From Pirellulales bacterium (lineage in GTDB: Bacteria; Planctomycetota; Planctomycetia; Pirellulales; Lacipirellulaceae), in NCBI GenBank assembly GCA_028279215.1, contig JANQOF010000062.1, forward strand, positions 20,208 to 84,207: a DNA stretch of 64,000 nucleotides. The letters are read 5' to 3'. This document shows positions 8,646-16,905 of the stretch, one piece after another. The translations under genes and the position numbers were made by a program. The notes beneath the pieces were generated by a model. It was given only the letters and a program-made list of their open reading frames with translations, had not been told where the DNA came from and did not search any database. Numbering within the stretch: position 1 is the first letter of the stretch; each line of letters begins with the position of its first letter.

Positions 8646-8663
8646 GTGTAACCAATCCGCAAC
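8645..8663 (-). repeat. Solitary CRISPR repeat lacking 17 internal bases
   Basis: These 19 bases are exactly the array repeat with one of its two internal ACCAATCC copies and the intervening bases missing. In the crRNA sense it is GTTGCGGATTGG followed by TTACACT. It can still pair with both ends of the tracrRNA anti-repeat. The loss is what slippage or recombination between the two internal direct repeats would produce. Confidence 0.85.
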
Positions 8664-8707
8664 ACGGTCCAATTGGAATAGCCCTTTTTCTCGGGACGCG
8701 GTAGTAA

Positions 8708-8743
8708 TGTGTAACCAATCCCAGCCTGCGACCAATCCGCAAC
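8708..8743 (-). repeat. Solitary near-intact CRISPR repeat upstream of cas9
   Basis: It matches the array repeat at 34 of 36 positions; the differences are T for A at the first plus-strand base and A for C at the sixteenth. It retains the six bases (GTTGCG in crRNA sense) and most of the 22 bases that pair with the tracrRNA. It lies 171 bp before the cas9 start and 44 bp from the truncated repeat at 8645. Confidence 0.9.
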
Positions 8744-8792
8744 TACTCACCCTATTGAGTATTTGCCATTAGCTGGTCGCCATCGGGACGAC
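8708..8792 (-). ncRNA. Candidate crRNA-like guide RNA directed at the cas9 promoter
   Basis: In the crRNA direction the solitary repeat is preceded by a spacer-like segment (8773-8744) whose final 13 bases, AATAGGGTGAGTA, are identical to 8823-8835 on the plus strand inside the predicted cas9 promoter. In Cas9 guides the bases next to the repeat are the seed. A good -10-like TATTAT at 8804-8799 on the same strand would start RNA near 8792. The seed match is seen directly; transcription, processing and repression are inferred. A comparable principle is known for tracr-L in Streptococcus pyogenes and for crRNA-like regulators in other CRISPR types. Confidence 0.6.
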
Positions 8793-8798
8793 AGAATG

Positions 8799-8804
8799 AT
8801 AATA
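8799..8804 (-). promoter_or_regulatory. Divergent -10-like element for the guide RNA and possibly hicBA
   Basis: TATTAT on the minus strand matches the consensus at five of six positions. The -35 position falls on CTATTC and neighbouring bases, with no good match, so the promoter would be weak or activator-dependent. Its -35 region overlaps the seed target at 8823-8835. Confidence 0.45.
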
Positions 8805-8815
8805 CTGTAGACCGG

Positions 8816-8845
8816 TTGACGGAATAGGGTGAGTACGGATATTTT
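8816..8845 (+). promoter_or_regulatory. Predicted cas9 promoter
   Basis: TTGACG (8816-8821) and TATTTT (8840-8845) are separated by 18 bases and would start RNA near 8852, about 63 nt before cas9. No other comparable -35 is seen upstream of cas9. Confidence 0.6.
8823..8835 (+). promoter_or_regulatory. 13-base seed target of the crRNA-like guide
   Basis: AATAGGGTGAGTA is an exact copy of the 3' end of the spacer-like segment beside the solitary repeat (reverse complement of 8744-8756). It lies between the predicted cas9 -35 and -10. The bases on its 3' side, CGGATATT, would be the PAM side; the guide's own locus has the repeat there instead. Upstream of the 13 bases the match ends at once, a length that in other Cas9 systems permits binding without cleavage. 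Confidence 0.7.
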
Positions 8846-8914
8846 GAAGTTGTGCTTATCGTGATCCGATCCTGCATACCTCTATTCTCATATTTCTTCC
8901 AAAAGGGGATGGTC

Positions 8915-11900
8915 ATGGGAAAGCTAGTTCTTGGCTTGGATCTCGGGCCAAATTCTGTCGGTTGGGCGCTAGTTAGGGACAATCCAGAGAACCCGAAAGA
9001 GAGTGAACTCATCGGCATGGGTGTCCGGGTCTTTCCCGAGGGCGTCGACGCCTTCGACACCGGCAAGGAAGTTTCGCGAAACGAAGATCGCCGGATTGCT
9101 CGTGGCATGCGGCGGCAGGTTCTGCGGCGCGTTCGGCGACGCAGGTACCTCAAGACGACTCTAATTGAAGCCGGGCTGTGGCCAACGGAGGACGCGGAGC
9201 AGCAAAATCTCTACGAGCTTGATCCCTACAAGTTGCGTGCGCGAGGTTTGCGAGAGGCGCTTTCGCCATTCGAGTTTGGCCGCGTGCTTCTACATCTCAA
9301 TCAACGTCGTGGCTTTCTTTCGAACCGAAAGAAAGATCGGGGAGATTCGGAAGTCAAGGGAATGCTCGCCGAGATCAATGAGAATGAGCAAGAACGCGCT
9401 GCAGGTGGTCACGATACGATTGGGGCGTGGCTTGCAGCAAAAGCACCTAAGGTGGGCGACGCAGCCAGAGACTACCATACGAACCGGCAAGAAAACGATC
9501 ACGTACGTAAGCGACATTTGGCCCGTCAGCAGTACGAAGACGAGTTTGAAGCACTTTGGAACAAGCAAGCATCATTTCATCCGGAACTGTTGACCGAAAA
9601 GCTAAAATACGGCTGTTGTGGCCGGCAAACGTATCCCTGCAAGCCGCGTCGTCGAGAAGAGGGTGAATCTCCACTCCAGGCTTTCGGCGTGCATGGGGTG
9701 CTGTTTTTCCAACGACCGATGTACTGGCCGAAATCCGTTGTGGGACTATGTGAGTTGGAACCGAAACAAAAAAGGTGCCCCCGATCCGATCGGCGCTATC
9801 AGCGATTTCGACTTCTGCAGGAGGTCAACAACCTGAAATACATCGATCCGGATACACATCGAGAGGAACAGCTTACGACCGACCAGCGCAATCTCTTACT
9901 TGAGAAGCTCAGCCACACAAAGGAAATGACCTTCGATCAGATCCGCAAGGCGCTCGGCTTTCTGGAGTCCGTGAAATTCAACCTGGAGCGTGGAAGACAA
10001 TCGAAGCTTCATGGCGTCCCGATCGACGCCCTGTTTGCAGCGGGCAAAGTGCTTGGCAAGAAGTGGTACGATCGTCTCGAGGACGAAAAAACCGAGATTG
10101 TTAGCGTTCTGATCGATAACGAACGGGATGACGACCAGATTATCCGGCGTGCTGTGACGGATTGGGGGATGACAGCCGTACAGGCTGAGGCGATGCTCGA
10201 AGTCGATCTACCGGCCGGTTACGGTAACCTGAGCCGCGTCGCACTGAAAAAACTCCTGCCGCATATGGAGCGTGGATTACTCTACATGGCCGATGACGAA
10301 CAAAACTCGGCTTTGCACGCCGCTGGCTATCTTAGACGCGATCAACTGCAGCGACGCATCTTCGACAAACTTCCTGATCCAACCCGGACGAGGGACTGCC
10401 CGATCGGCGACATTCCGAATCCCGTTGTCAAACGGACGCTCACCGAAGTCAGGCGTGTGGTGAATGCGATCATCCGAGAGTATGGCAAACCGGACGCAGT
10501 GCACGTTGAAATGGCTCGAGATGTTCAACAGGGAAAAGAGAAACGCACTGCCTACAACAAGATGATTCGGGACAAAGAGGAACAGCGAAGCGCTGCTGCG
10601 GACAAACTACGTGAAAACGGCGTCCGTGTGACGCGCGACAGCATACTCAGGTACTTGCTGTGGGAACAGCAAGGACACCACTGCATTTACTCGGGCGAAC
10701 CGATCAGCGTCCAGAAGCTCTTCGGTGAAGCCGGAGGAGTAGAAGTCGATCACATCCTTCCTCGCTCACGTACCCTTGACGACTCACAGGCCAACAAGAT
10801 CGTGTGCCTCCGTACGTCCAATGCCGACAAAGGCGACCAAACGCCGTACGAGTGGTTGGCCAACAGCGAGCTCGAACGGTACGAGAAAATCTGCCAACGT
10901 GCGGGGAAGCTGATGCGCGCGGGCAAGATGCCCTACTCCAAATATCGGAGGTTTATTCAAAAGGAACTTGAACTTGACAAGTTTATTGCACGCCAGTTGA
11001 CCGATACCGGTTACATTTCACGTGCTACGGCCGAGTACCTAAAGTGCCTCTTCGAAAAGGACAACGATGTCCTGGGTCTGAAGGGCCAATTGACCTCCGA
11101 ACTGCGCCGGCACTGGGGCCTCGAAAAGGTCCTTCAAAAATTGCCCGACAGCCCGGGCTGGCAAGACGACAAAGCAGGTAAGCTGCGACCGGGCGAAAAA
11201 AATCGTGCCGACCATCGCCACCACGCCATCGACGCCGTTGTCGTCGCCCTAACGAACCGATCGCGGCTGCAGAGACTTTCGGCGATTGTCAAGAAACGCG
11301 GTGGTCGCGAGCACGGTGAAATCCTGTTCGATCCTTGGGAAGGTTTCCGTGACGATGTCAAAACTCGGATCGCAGAAGTCAACGTTTCCCACCGCGTCGA
11401 ACGTAAGGTTGCTGGTGCCCTACACGAAGAGACGCTTTACGGCCCAACAGGAAATGAGGGCGAGTGGGTCGTCCGCAAGCCGCTTGCCGATCTCTCAGCG
11501 AACGAGATTGAGCGGATTCGCGACGAAGCGATTCGCGAACTCGTAGAAGGCACGCTCCAGGCGAATGACATCGAGTTCGGCCGGGGCAAGAAGCCGGACA
11601 AGAAGAAAATGAAAGAAGTGTTGAGTAATCTCACGATGCCCTCCGGAGTTCCTATCAAAAAGGTACGGATCATCAAACCAGAACTTACTATTCAGCCGTT
11701 GCGCTCAGGCAATCAGCATCAAGCATACGTCAAACCTGGATCTACACATCATTTGGCGATCTTCGAATATGAAGACAACGGAAAGAAAACGCGGGAGGCC
11801 TTATTCGTTACCATGCTTGAAGCAACGAAACGCCTCAAGCGTGGCGAGCCGATTATTCGACGCACGCACCCGGAGCGAGCGGACGCCCGATTCGTCATGT

Positions 11901-12121
11901 CGCTTGCGGGACGCGAAATGGTCCTGGCTCGTTGTGGTGGCAAAGAAGAAATTCTTACCTTCAAGACAGCAGCGTCAACCACACAGCAAATGTGGTTTGC
12001 GGCACATACTGACGCGCGTAAGAGTTCTGACTATAAGAAGTACACGTTCAAACCAAGCACTCTTGACGCCCGCAAAGTAACCGTCGACCCCCTAGGCCGC
12101 GTTCGTTGGGCCAATGACTAA
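8915..12121 (+). CDS. cas9: Type II-C Cas9 nuclease
   Basis: The 1068-residue protein is of II-C length. RuvC-I is GLDLGPNSVGWALV with D9; an arginine-rich bridge helix follows (MRRQVLRRVRRRRYLK). RuvC-II is VHVEMARD with E532. The HNH domain has HHCIYSG and VEVDHILPRS with D612-H613. RuvC-III is ADHRHHAIDAVVVAL with H770 and D773. All catalytic residues are present, so an active nuclease is expected. The start at 8915 is supported by AGGGG six bases upstream; an ATG at 8909 is too close to that site, and an open stretch back to 8852 is probably leader. It heads a cas9-cas1-cas2 series. No csn2 or cas4 is present, which defines II-C. Its promoter carries the seed match described at 8823. Confidence 0.96.
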   Translation: MGKLVLGLDLGPNSVGWALVRDNPENPKESELIGMGVRVFPEGVDAFDTGKEVSRNEDRRIARGMRRQVLRRVRRRRYLKTTLIEAGLWPTEDAEQQNLYELDPYKLRARGLREALSPFEFGRVLLHLNQRRGFLSNRKKDRGDSEVKGMLAEINENEQERAAGGHDTIGAWLAAKAPKVGDAARDYHTNRQENDHVRKRHLARQQYEDEFEALWNKQASFHPELLTEKLKYGCCGRQTYPCKPRRREEGESPLQAFGVHGVLFFQRPMYWPKSVVGLCELEPKQKRCPRSDRRYQRFRLLQEVNNLKYIDPDTHREEQLTTDQRNLLLEKLSHTKEMTFDQIRKALGFLESVKFNLERGRQSKLHGVPIDALFAAGKVLGKKWYDRLEDEKTEIVSVLIDNERDDDQIIRRAVTDWGMTAVQAEAMLEVDLPAGYGNLSRVALKKLLPHMERGLLYMADDEQNSALHAAGYLRRDQLQRRIFDKLPDPTRTRDCPIGDIPNPVVKRTLTEVRRVVNAIIREYGKPDAVHVEMARDVQQGKEKRTAYNKMIRDKEEQRSAAADKLRENGVRVTRDSILRYLLWEQQGHHCIYSGEPISVQKLFGEAGGVEVDHILPRSRTLDDSQANKIVCLRTSNADKGDQTPYEWLANSELERYEKICQRAGKLMRAGKMPYSKYRRFIQKELELDKFIARQLTDTGYISRATAEYLKCLFEKDNDVLGLKGQLTSELRRHWGLEKVLQKLPDSPGWQDDKAGKLRPGEKNRADHRHHAIDAVVVALTNRSRLQRLSAIVKKRGGREHGEILFDPWEGFRDDVKTRIAEVNVSHRVERKVAGALHEETLYGPTGNEGEWVVRKPLADLSANEIERIRDEAIRELVEGTLQANDIEFGRGKKPDKKKMKEVLSNLTMPSGVPIKKVRIIKPELTIQPLRSGNQHQAYVKPGSTHHLAIFEYEDNGKKTREALFVTMLEATKRLKRGEPIIRRTHPERADARFVMSLAGREMVLARCGGKEEILTFKTAASTTQQMWFAAHTDARKSSDYKKYTFKPSTLDARKVTVDPLGRVRWAND

Positions 12122-12259
12122 ACAGGTGTTCACACGAATCGATTTTACTGGCATCCCACCCCTCGCGCTGCTAACCTAAGACATAGCACCATTGGACGCT
12201 GCACCTAGTTCTACCACGGAGGGTCCCGCTCGATCCTTCGTATCGGTAGGACCCCGCCC

Positions 12260-13195
12260 TTGATTAAACGCACGCTCGAAATCTCTCGCCAGCCGGCCCA
12301 CTTGGCGGTTCGCAACGAACAACTGCTGCTCAAGCGCGAGGGTCAGATCGTCGGCCAGGCGCCTTGCGAAGACGTCGGCTTGGTGGTGGTCGATCATCCG
12401 CAGACTACCTACTCGCACCACGCGCTCGCCAAACTTGCGGAAAGCGGGGCGGCGGTGGTGCTCTGTGGCCGTGATCATCTTCCCTCTGCAATGATCCTGC
12501 CACTCGCCGATCACTCACAGGTGGTGTGGCGCATGAACGACCAGATCGCCGCCAGTCGCCCTCTCAAAAAACGACTATGGCAGCAATTGGTGGTGGCTAA
12601 GATTCGCGGCCAAGCGGCCAACATCGAACCAACACTTGCCGCCCATAAGAAACTGCTCGCATTAGCTCACCAGGTGCGATCCGGCGATCCCACGAACATC
12701 GAGGCGCAGGCAGCCAAGGTCTATTGGCGTAGTTGGCTCGATACCAGTGATACCGACACGCTTGATAGCGAGCCGTTTCGTCGCGACCCAGCAGGTAGCG
12801 GCCTGAATGGTTTCCTGAACTACGGGTACGCCATTGTTCGCGCCGCGCTGGCACGGGCAATCGTGGCTGCTGGACTCCATCCGAGCTTGGGCATTCAGCA
12901 CGCCAATCGCGGCAACGCTTTCTGCCTGGCCGACGACCTCATCGAACCGTTTCGTCCGCTGGTCGACGAGCGGGTGCGCGATATGCATTGCCAGGGATAC
13001 ACCGCGCTGAACCAGCCAGCCAAGGCGGAACTGTTGGAGCTATTAACCATGCCGATGACATTGTCCGAACAGACCGGCCCGTTCATGGTCATGCTCCACC
13101 GCCTCGCCACCTCGCTAGTCCGCTGCTATGCCAGCGAACAAAAGAAACTGGATATACCAATCCGTAGCCCCGAGCCTCCAGTCTCTGGCCCTTAG
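12260..13195 (+). CDS. cas1: Cas1 integrase of the type II-C system
   Basis: The 311-residue protein begins IKRTLEIS, as type II Cas1 proteins do, and has the metal-binding residues in their usual settings: E in NIEAQAAKVYW, H in LGIQHANRGN, and the D-rich FCLADDLIEPFRPLVD. It integrates spacers together with Cas2. No ATG precedes the conserved N-terminus; the start is a TTG at 12260, nine bases after AGGA. It lies 138 bp after the cas9 stop, a gap long enough for its own promoter or processing, and 5 bp before cas2. Confidence 0.95.
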   Translation: MIKRTLEISRQPAHLAVRNEQLLLKREGQIVGQAPCEDVGLVVVDHPQTTYSHHALAKLAESGAAVVLCGRDHLPSAMILPLADHSQVVWRMNDQIAASRPLKKRLWQQLVVAKIRGQAANIEPTLAAHKKLLALAHQVRSGDPTNIEAQAAKVYWRSWLDTSDTDTLDSEPFRRDPAGSGLNGFLNYGYAIVRAALARAIVAAGLHPSLGIQHANRGNAFCLADDLIEPFRPLVDERVRDMHCQGYTALNQPAKAELLELLTMPMTLSEQTGPFMVMLHRLATSLVRCYASEQKKLDIPIRSPEPPVSGP

Positions 13196-13200
13196 TCTGC

Positions 13201-13530
13201 ATGTTCATCAACGGTTACCGTGCCATGTGGGTGCTTGTGATGTTCGATCTGCCAACCGACACCAAGCAGGCTCGTAGGGACTACACCTCGTTCCGAAAAA
13301 TGCTCATCTCCGATGGATTCACACAGATGCAGTACTCGGTGTATGCTCGGCATTGCCCGAGCAAGGAAAACGCCGAAGTACACACGGCCCGCGTGGAGAG
13401 AAACCTACCGCCCGATGGCGAGGTGCGCGTGCTCGCCATTACCGACAAGCAGTTTGAGCGGATGCGAACATTTTGGGGAAAAGCGCGTAAACCACCCGAG
13501 GAAGCCCCATGCCAGTTGGAGCTTTTCTAG
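13201..13530 (+). CDS. cas2: Cas2 of the type II-C system
   Basis: The 109-residue protein has the Cas2 ferredoxin-like pattern: WVLVMFDLPTDTKQARRDY with the conserved first-strand aspartate, the MQYSVYARHC strand and a C-terminal RVLAITDKQFERM. Cas2 forms the adaptation complex with Cas1. The gene starts at ATG 13201, five bases after cas1 stops, so the two are surely co-transcribed. The array begins 50 bp after its stop. Confidence 0.95.
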   Translation: MFINGYRAMWVLVMFDLPTDTKQARRDYTSFRKMLISDGFTQMQYSVYARHCPSKENAEVHTARVERNLPPDGEVRVLAITDKQFERMRTFWGKARKPPEEAPCQLELF

Positions 13531-13580
13531 CGACGCAAGCGGCGCAACTCATGCGTCAACAGCGGTTTAGCAGCAAGGCA

Positions 13581-15857
13581 AGTGTAACCAATCCCCGCCT
13601 GCGACCAATCCGCAACTAAGCTGCTCGACTAAACCTGCCGCGATATAGTGTAACCAATCCCCGCCTGCGACCAATCCGCAACGCTTCGCGAAGCAAGTCC
13701 CTGGCGACGGCTAGTGTAACCAATCCCCGCCTGCGACCAATCCGCAACAACATTGAACGTTTTTGGACCAAGTACCAAAGTGTAACCAATCCCCGCCTGC
13801 GACCAATCCGCAACCAACCGCGAAAGAGCTTCGCAATCGTCGATAGTGTAACCAATCCCCGCCTGCGACCAATCCGCAACTGACAGACGCACAGTGCGAC
13901 ACGCTCGACAAGTGTAACCAATCCCCGCCTGCGACCAATCCGCAACGGCAAGAGATGTGGGAAAAGTGGCTCGGTGAGTGTAACCAATCCCCGCCTGCGA
14001 CCAATCCGCAACTGGCCGCTGAACCGGCCGATCGGCACGGTTAGTGTAACCAATCCCCGCCTGCGACCAATCCGCAACTAACACTTCTCGAGCCAAGCCG
14101 TAACGCACAGTGTAACCAATCCCCGCCTGCGACCAATCCGCAACAGCGACAGCAGTGTGAATTTGGACTGTTCGAGTGTAACCAATCCCCGCCTGCGACC
14201 AATCCGCAACACGTTACGAAGTTGTTTCTCTCGCCGCTCGAGTGTAACCAATCCCCGCCTGCGACCAATCCGCAACTTGACAGCCCGCTTGTTGCCCAGG
14301 ACAGCGAGTGTAACCAATCCCCGCCTGCGACCAATCCGCAACTAGCACGCCCGGCTACCTTCGAAGATGCAAAGTGTAACCAATCCCCGCCTGCGACCAA
14401 TCCGCAACCTTGGCACAGTACAGCAGTTTGGTTCCACTAGTGTAACCAATCCCCGCCTGCGACCAATCCGCAACGGAGATCAACGTCGCCTTGAACGATC
14501 CAACAGTGTAACCAATCCCCGCCTGCGACCAATCCGCAACTGCCACGGCGGACTTTCCGGGCTACATAATAGTGTAACCAATCCCCGCCTGCGACCAATC
14601 CGCAACGCTAGAGGGCGAAGGCTGGGACACGCTGATAGTGTAACCAATCCCCGCCTGCGACCAATCCGCAACGCGATCGAGGCGCGTGTGTTCTTCGATC
14701 GCAGTGTAACCAATCCCCGCCTGCGACCAATCCGCAACAAGATGCGGCGACACGCCTGGCCCATTGGGAGTGTAACCAATCCCCGCCTGCGACCAATCCG
14801 CAACGGCGGCAACTGGGGGTCTGACACGTTTGTGAGTGTAACCAATCCCCGCCTGCGACCAATCCGCAACCGGCGGCTTGTATCCGTGACACTGCTGGAG
14901 AGTGTAACCAATCCCCGCCTGCGACCAATCCGCAACTCTATTATACTTGGCTCGCAACCCCTTAAAGTGTAACCAATCCCCGCCTGCGACCAATCCGCAA
15001 CTAGCACAACAGGTAGAACAGAAGCGGCATTAGTGTAACCAATCCCCGCCTGCGACCAATCCGCAACTAAAAACGATTCTGGTGAATGGTGGGGCTTAGT
15101 GTAACCAATCCCCGCCTGCGACCAATCCGCAACTAAGAACTACGCGACGCGGCGACGTAGCTGAGTGTAACCAATCCCCGCCTGCGACCAATCCGCAACA
15201 AAGCGGAGATGGGCAGCGTTCCAACATCGAGTGTAACCAATCCCCGCCTGCGACCAATCCGCAACTTGGCCATGCTGGCAAAGAACTCATCCGAAAGTGT
15301 AACCAATCCCCGCCTGCGACCAATCCGCAACACTGACTGCGAGCGGAGCTTGGTTTTTTCTAGTGTAACCAATCCCCGCCTGCGACCAATCCGCAACCGA
15401 CGCCTCTGACCACCGACGCGTTGGTTGAGTGTAACCAATCCCCGCCTGCGACCAATCCGCAACGATTTGGCTACTGCAACCGACTTGGCAACCAGTGTAA
15501 CCAATCCCCGCCTGCGACCAATCCGCAACTATCAAGGTTCGAAGGGCCTCTTCGTTGACAGTGTAACCAATCCCCGCCTGCGACCAATCCGCAACAGAAG
15601 CCACTTGCCAAAGTGATCGTCGCCAAGTGTAACCAATCCCCGCCTGCGACCAATCCGCAACGGCCTTAGTCGGCTGACCATGCTCGTTGAAGTGTAACCA
15701 ATCCCCGCCTGCGACCAATCCGCAACCAGGTCATCGCCGATGAACTGACCAGGGTGAGTGTAACCAATCCCCGCCTGCGACCAATCCGCAACCCTGCGCT
15801 CGAGGACGTGGAGTCCGCTGAAGTGTAACCAATCCCCGCCTGCGACCAATCCGCAAC
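13581..15857 (-). CRISPR. CRISPR array, 35 repeats and 34 spacers
   Basis: The 36-bp repeat reads AGTGTAACCAATCCCC at its plus-strand start and ends GACCAATCCGCAAC; ACCAATCC occurs twice in it. I placed 35 copies at hand-counted starts from 13581 to 15822 and saw no variant. Thirty-one spacers are 30 bp and three are 29 bp (those ending at 14965, 15690 and 15821). The tracrRNA pairing shows the crRNA sense is the minus strand (repeat starting GTTGCGG and ending TTACACT). The 3' end of that repeat resembles a weak -10, as in II-C systems with a promoter in each repeat, but this is only suggestive. No AT-rich leader is evident on either side. Spacers are GC-rich and their targets cannot be named. 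Confidence 0.98.
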
Positions 15858-15859
15858 CA

Positions 15860-16138
15860 CCGACGACTGGTGCGTCTACATCGACCCAGTGTATCTTTGA
15901 TGCGTGGATTGACGCTGCTTGGGACTCGTTTGTGCCGCAAGGCACGACGTTCGCCCAGGCTCACGATTCTCTCGGAAGATGCGAGATTCGCCTGACCGGA
16001 CCTGGCTTTCTTTCTACACGACCGAAGCTACAGCCAGGCGATGAGATTGTTGTGGGCACCATCGTGGCGTATTTTTCCGCCAACGGCGAGGATATTCCGT
16101 ATGGCCGCCCCTACTGCGAGTTGGTCTACGCAGAGTAG
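15860..16138 (+). pseudogene. 3' fragment of an unidentified gene abutting the array
   Basis: One frame is open from the last repeat to a stop at 16138 and encodes about 92 residues, including QCIFDAWIDAAWDSFVPQG and GDEIVVGTIVAYFSANGE. A GTG at 15932 would give 68 residues, but the protein-like character begins before it. The C-terminal strand pattern (GDEIVVGTIV, then IPYGRPYCELV) faintly recalls biotin/lipoyl-type domains; the modified lysine is not present, so I give this no weight. It looks like the tail of a gene whose 5' part was replaced by the array. Confidence 0.45.
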
Positions 16139-16153
16139 CCTGGGCAGCCATTC

Positions 16154-16675
16154 TCAGAACGCCAGGGCGGCGACTTTCTCCAGGTCTACGCCGAGTCCCT
16201 GCAAGTAGATTGCCGTCGTCGAAATCTTCGCATGGCCCAACTGACGGCTGATGCCTGCGAGGTCCAAGCCTGCCTCATACAACGCCACGGCGTGGCCGTG
16301 CCGCAGGCCGTGCGGGTGCGTGTCGATGCCCGTCTTGGCGCCCAGCTTCGATAACAGACGCCGCACGTGCGACGTGGCGAGGGGTTTGCCGGTGCGGGTG
16401 GTGAACAGGTAATCTTCGCCACAGGCGCCGCTCTGAGCCAGCCAGAGTTCAAACCAACCGTAGGTGGTCGTCAGGGCCGATACACGCCGCTTGCCGCCCT
16501 TGCCGCAACGAACCGTCACGCGGTTGCCGTCAATGTCGCTCCACCGCAGGTCCAACGCTTCACTGACTCTGAGCCCCGTGTGATACATCAGGTCGATGAG
16601 TCCCTTGTCACGCAAGGCCGTTGGTCGGCAGGCGTGGATCAGTTCTTTCACCTCATCCGGTGCAATCGCTCGCAT
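16154..16675 (-). CDS. Tyrosine recombinase, catalytic domain only
   Basis: The 173-residue protein contains every catalytic element of the phage integrase/XerC family: arginine in TGLRVSEALDLRW, HGLRHGHA (HxxR), LGHAKIST with the second histidine and the tyrosine in TTAIYLQ. The N-terminal core-binding domain is absent; ATG 16675 with AGGAAG upstream is the start. It may need a partner or act as a minimal recombinase. The first 21 bases (to CACCGGATG) recur at 19340-19360 in front of another recombinase remnant. It follows the first toxin-immunity operon on the same strand. Confidence 0.83.
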   Translation of the reverse strand: MRAIAPDEVKELIHACRPTALRDKGLIDLMYHTGLRVSEALDLRWSDIDGNRVTVRCGKGGKRRVSALTTTYGWFELWLAQSGACGEDYLFTTRTGKPLATSHVRRLLSKLGAKTGIDTHPHGLRHGHAVALYEAGLDLAGISRQLGHAKISTTAIYLQGLGVDLEKVAALAF

Positions 16676-16905
16676 GGTGTCACTTCCTGCACTTAGTGAA
16701 ACAAAGTTGCCGTTTACTCAACTCTATTTCACCCTCGGCGAAGCGCAAGCCCGAAAGCGTAACAAACTCACTACCTGAAAGAACTGGTTGAGGTGGTGAG
16801 GTGCGGGGTCGGGTTTATCCACGCGGTGATGAACAGGCCGATTGGAGGGGAACGGGTACGGCCCTATCGTCAGAGAGCGGGTTGTGTTTCTGATGGGGTG
16901 GACAT

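Noticed and set aside
8744..8796. Anti-repeat plus two small hairpins on the plus strand downstream of the solitary repeat, considered as a second tracrRNA
   Set aside because: The repeat here is nearly identical to the array repeat, no terminator follows, and the minus-strand RNA at 8081-7972 has all tracrRNA features.
8744..8835. TACTCACCCTATT and AATAGGGTGAGTA read simply as a 13-bp inverted repeat forming a long hairpin
   Set aside because: Possible, but the loop would be 66 bases, there is no T run, and one arm abuts a CRISPR repeat exactly at the spacer position while the other lies inside the cas9 promoter. The guide-target reading explains more. The hairpin remains the main alternative.
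13616..15860. Long open frames on both strands across the array, with repeated peptides such as RIGRRRGLVTL and GLVAGGDWLH
   Set aside because: The 66-bp unit is a multiple of three, so any frame without a stop in the repeat stays open. They are translations of CRISPR repeats, not proteins.
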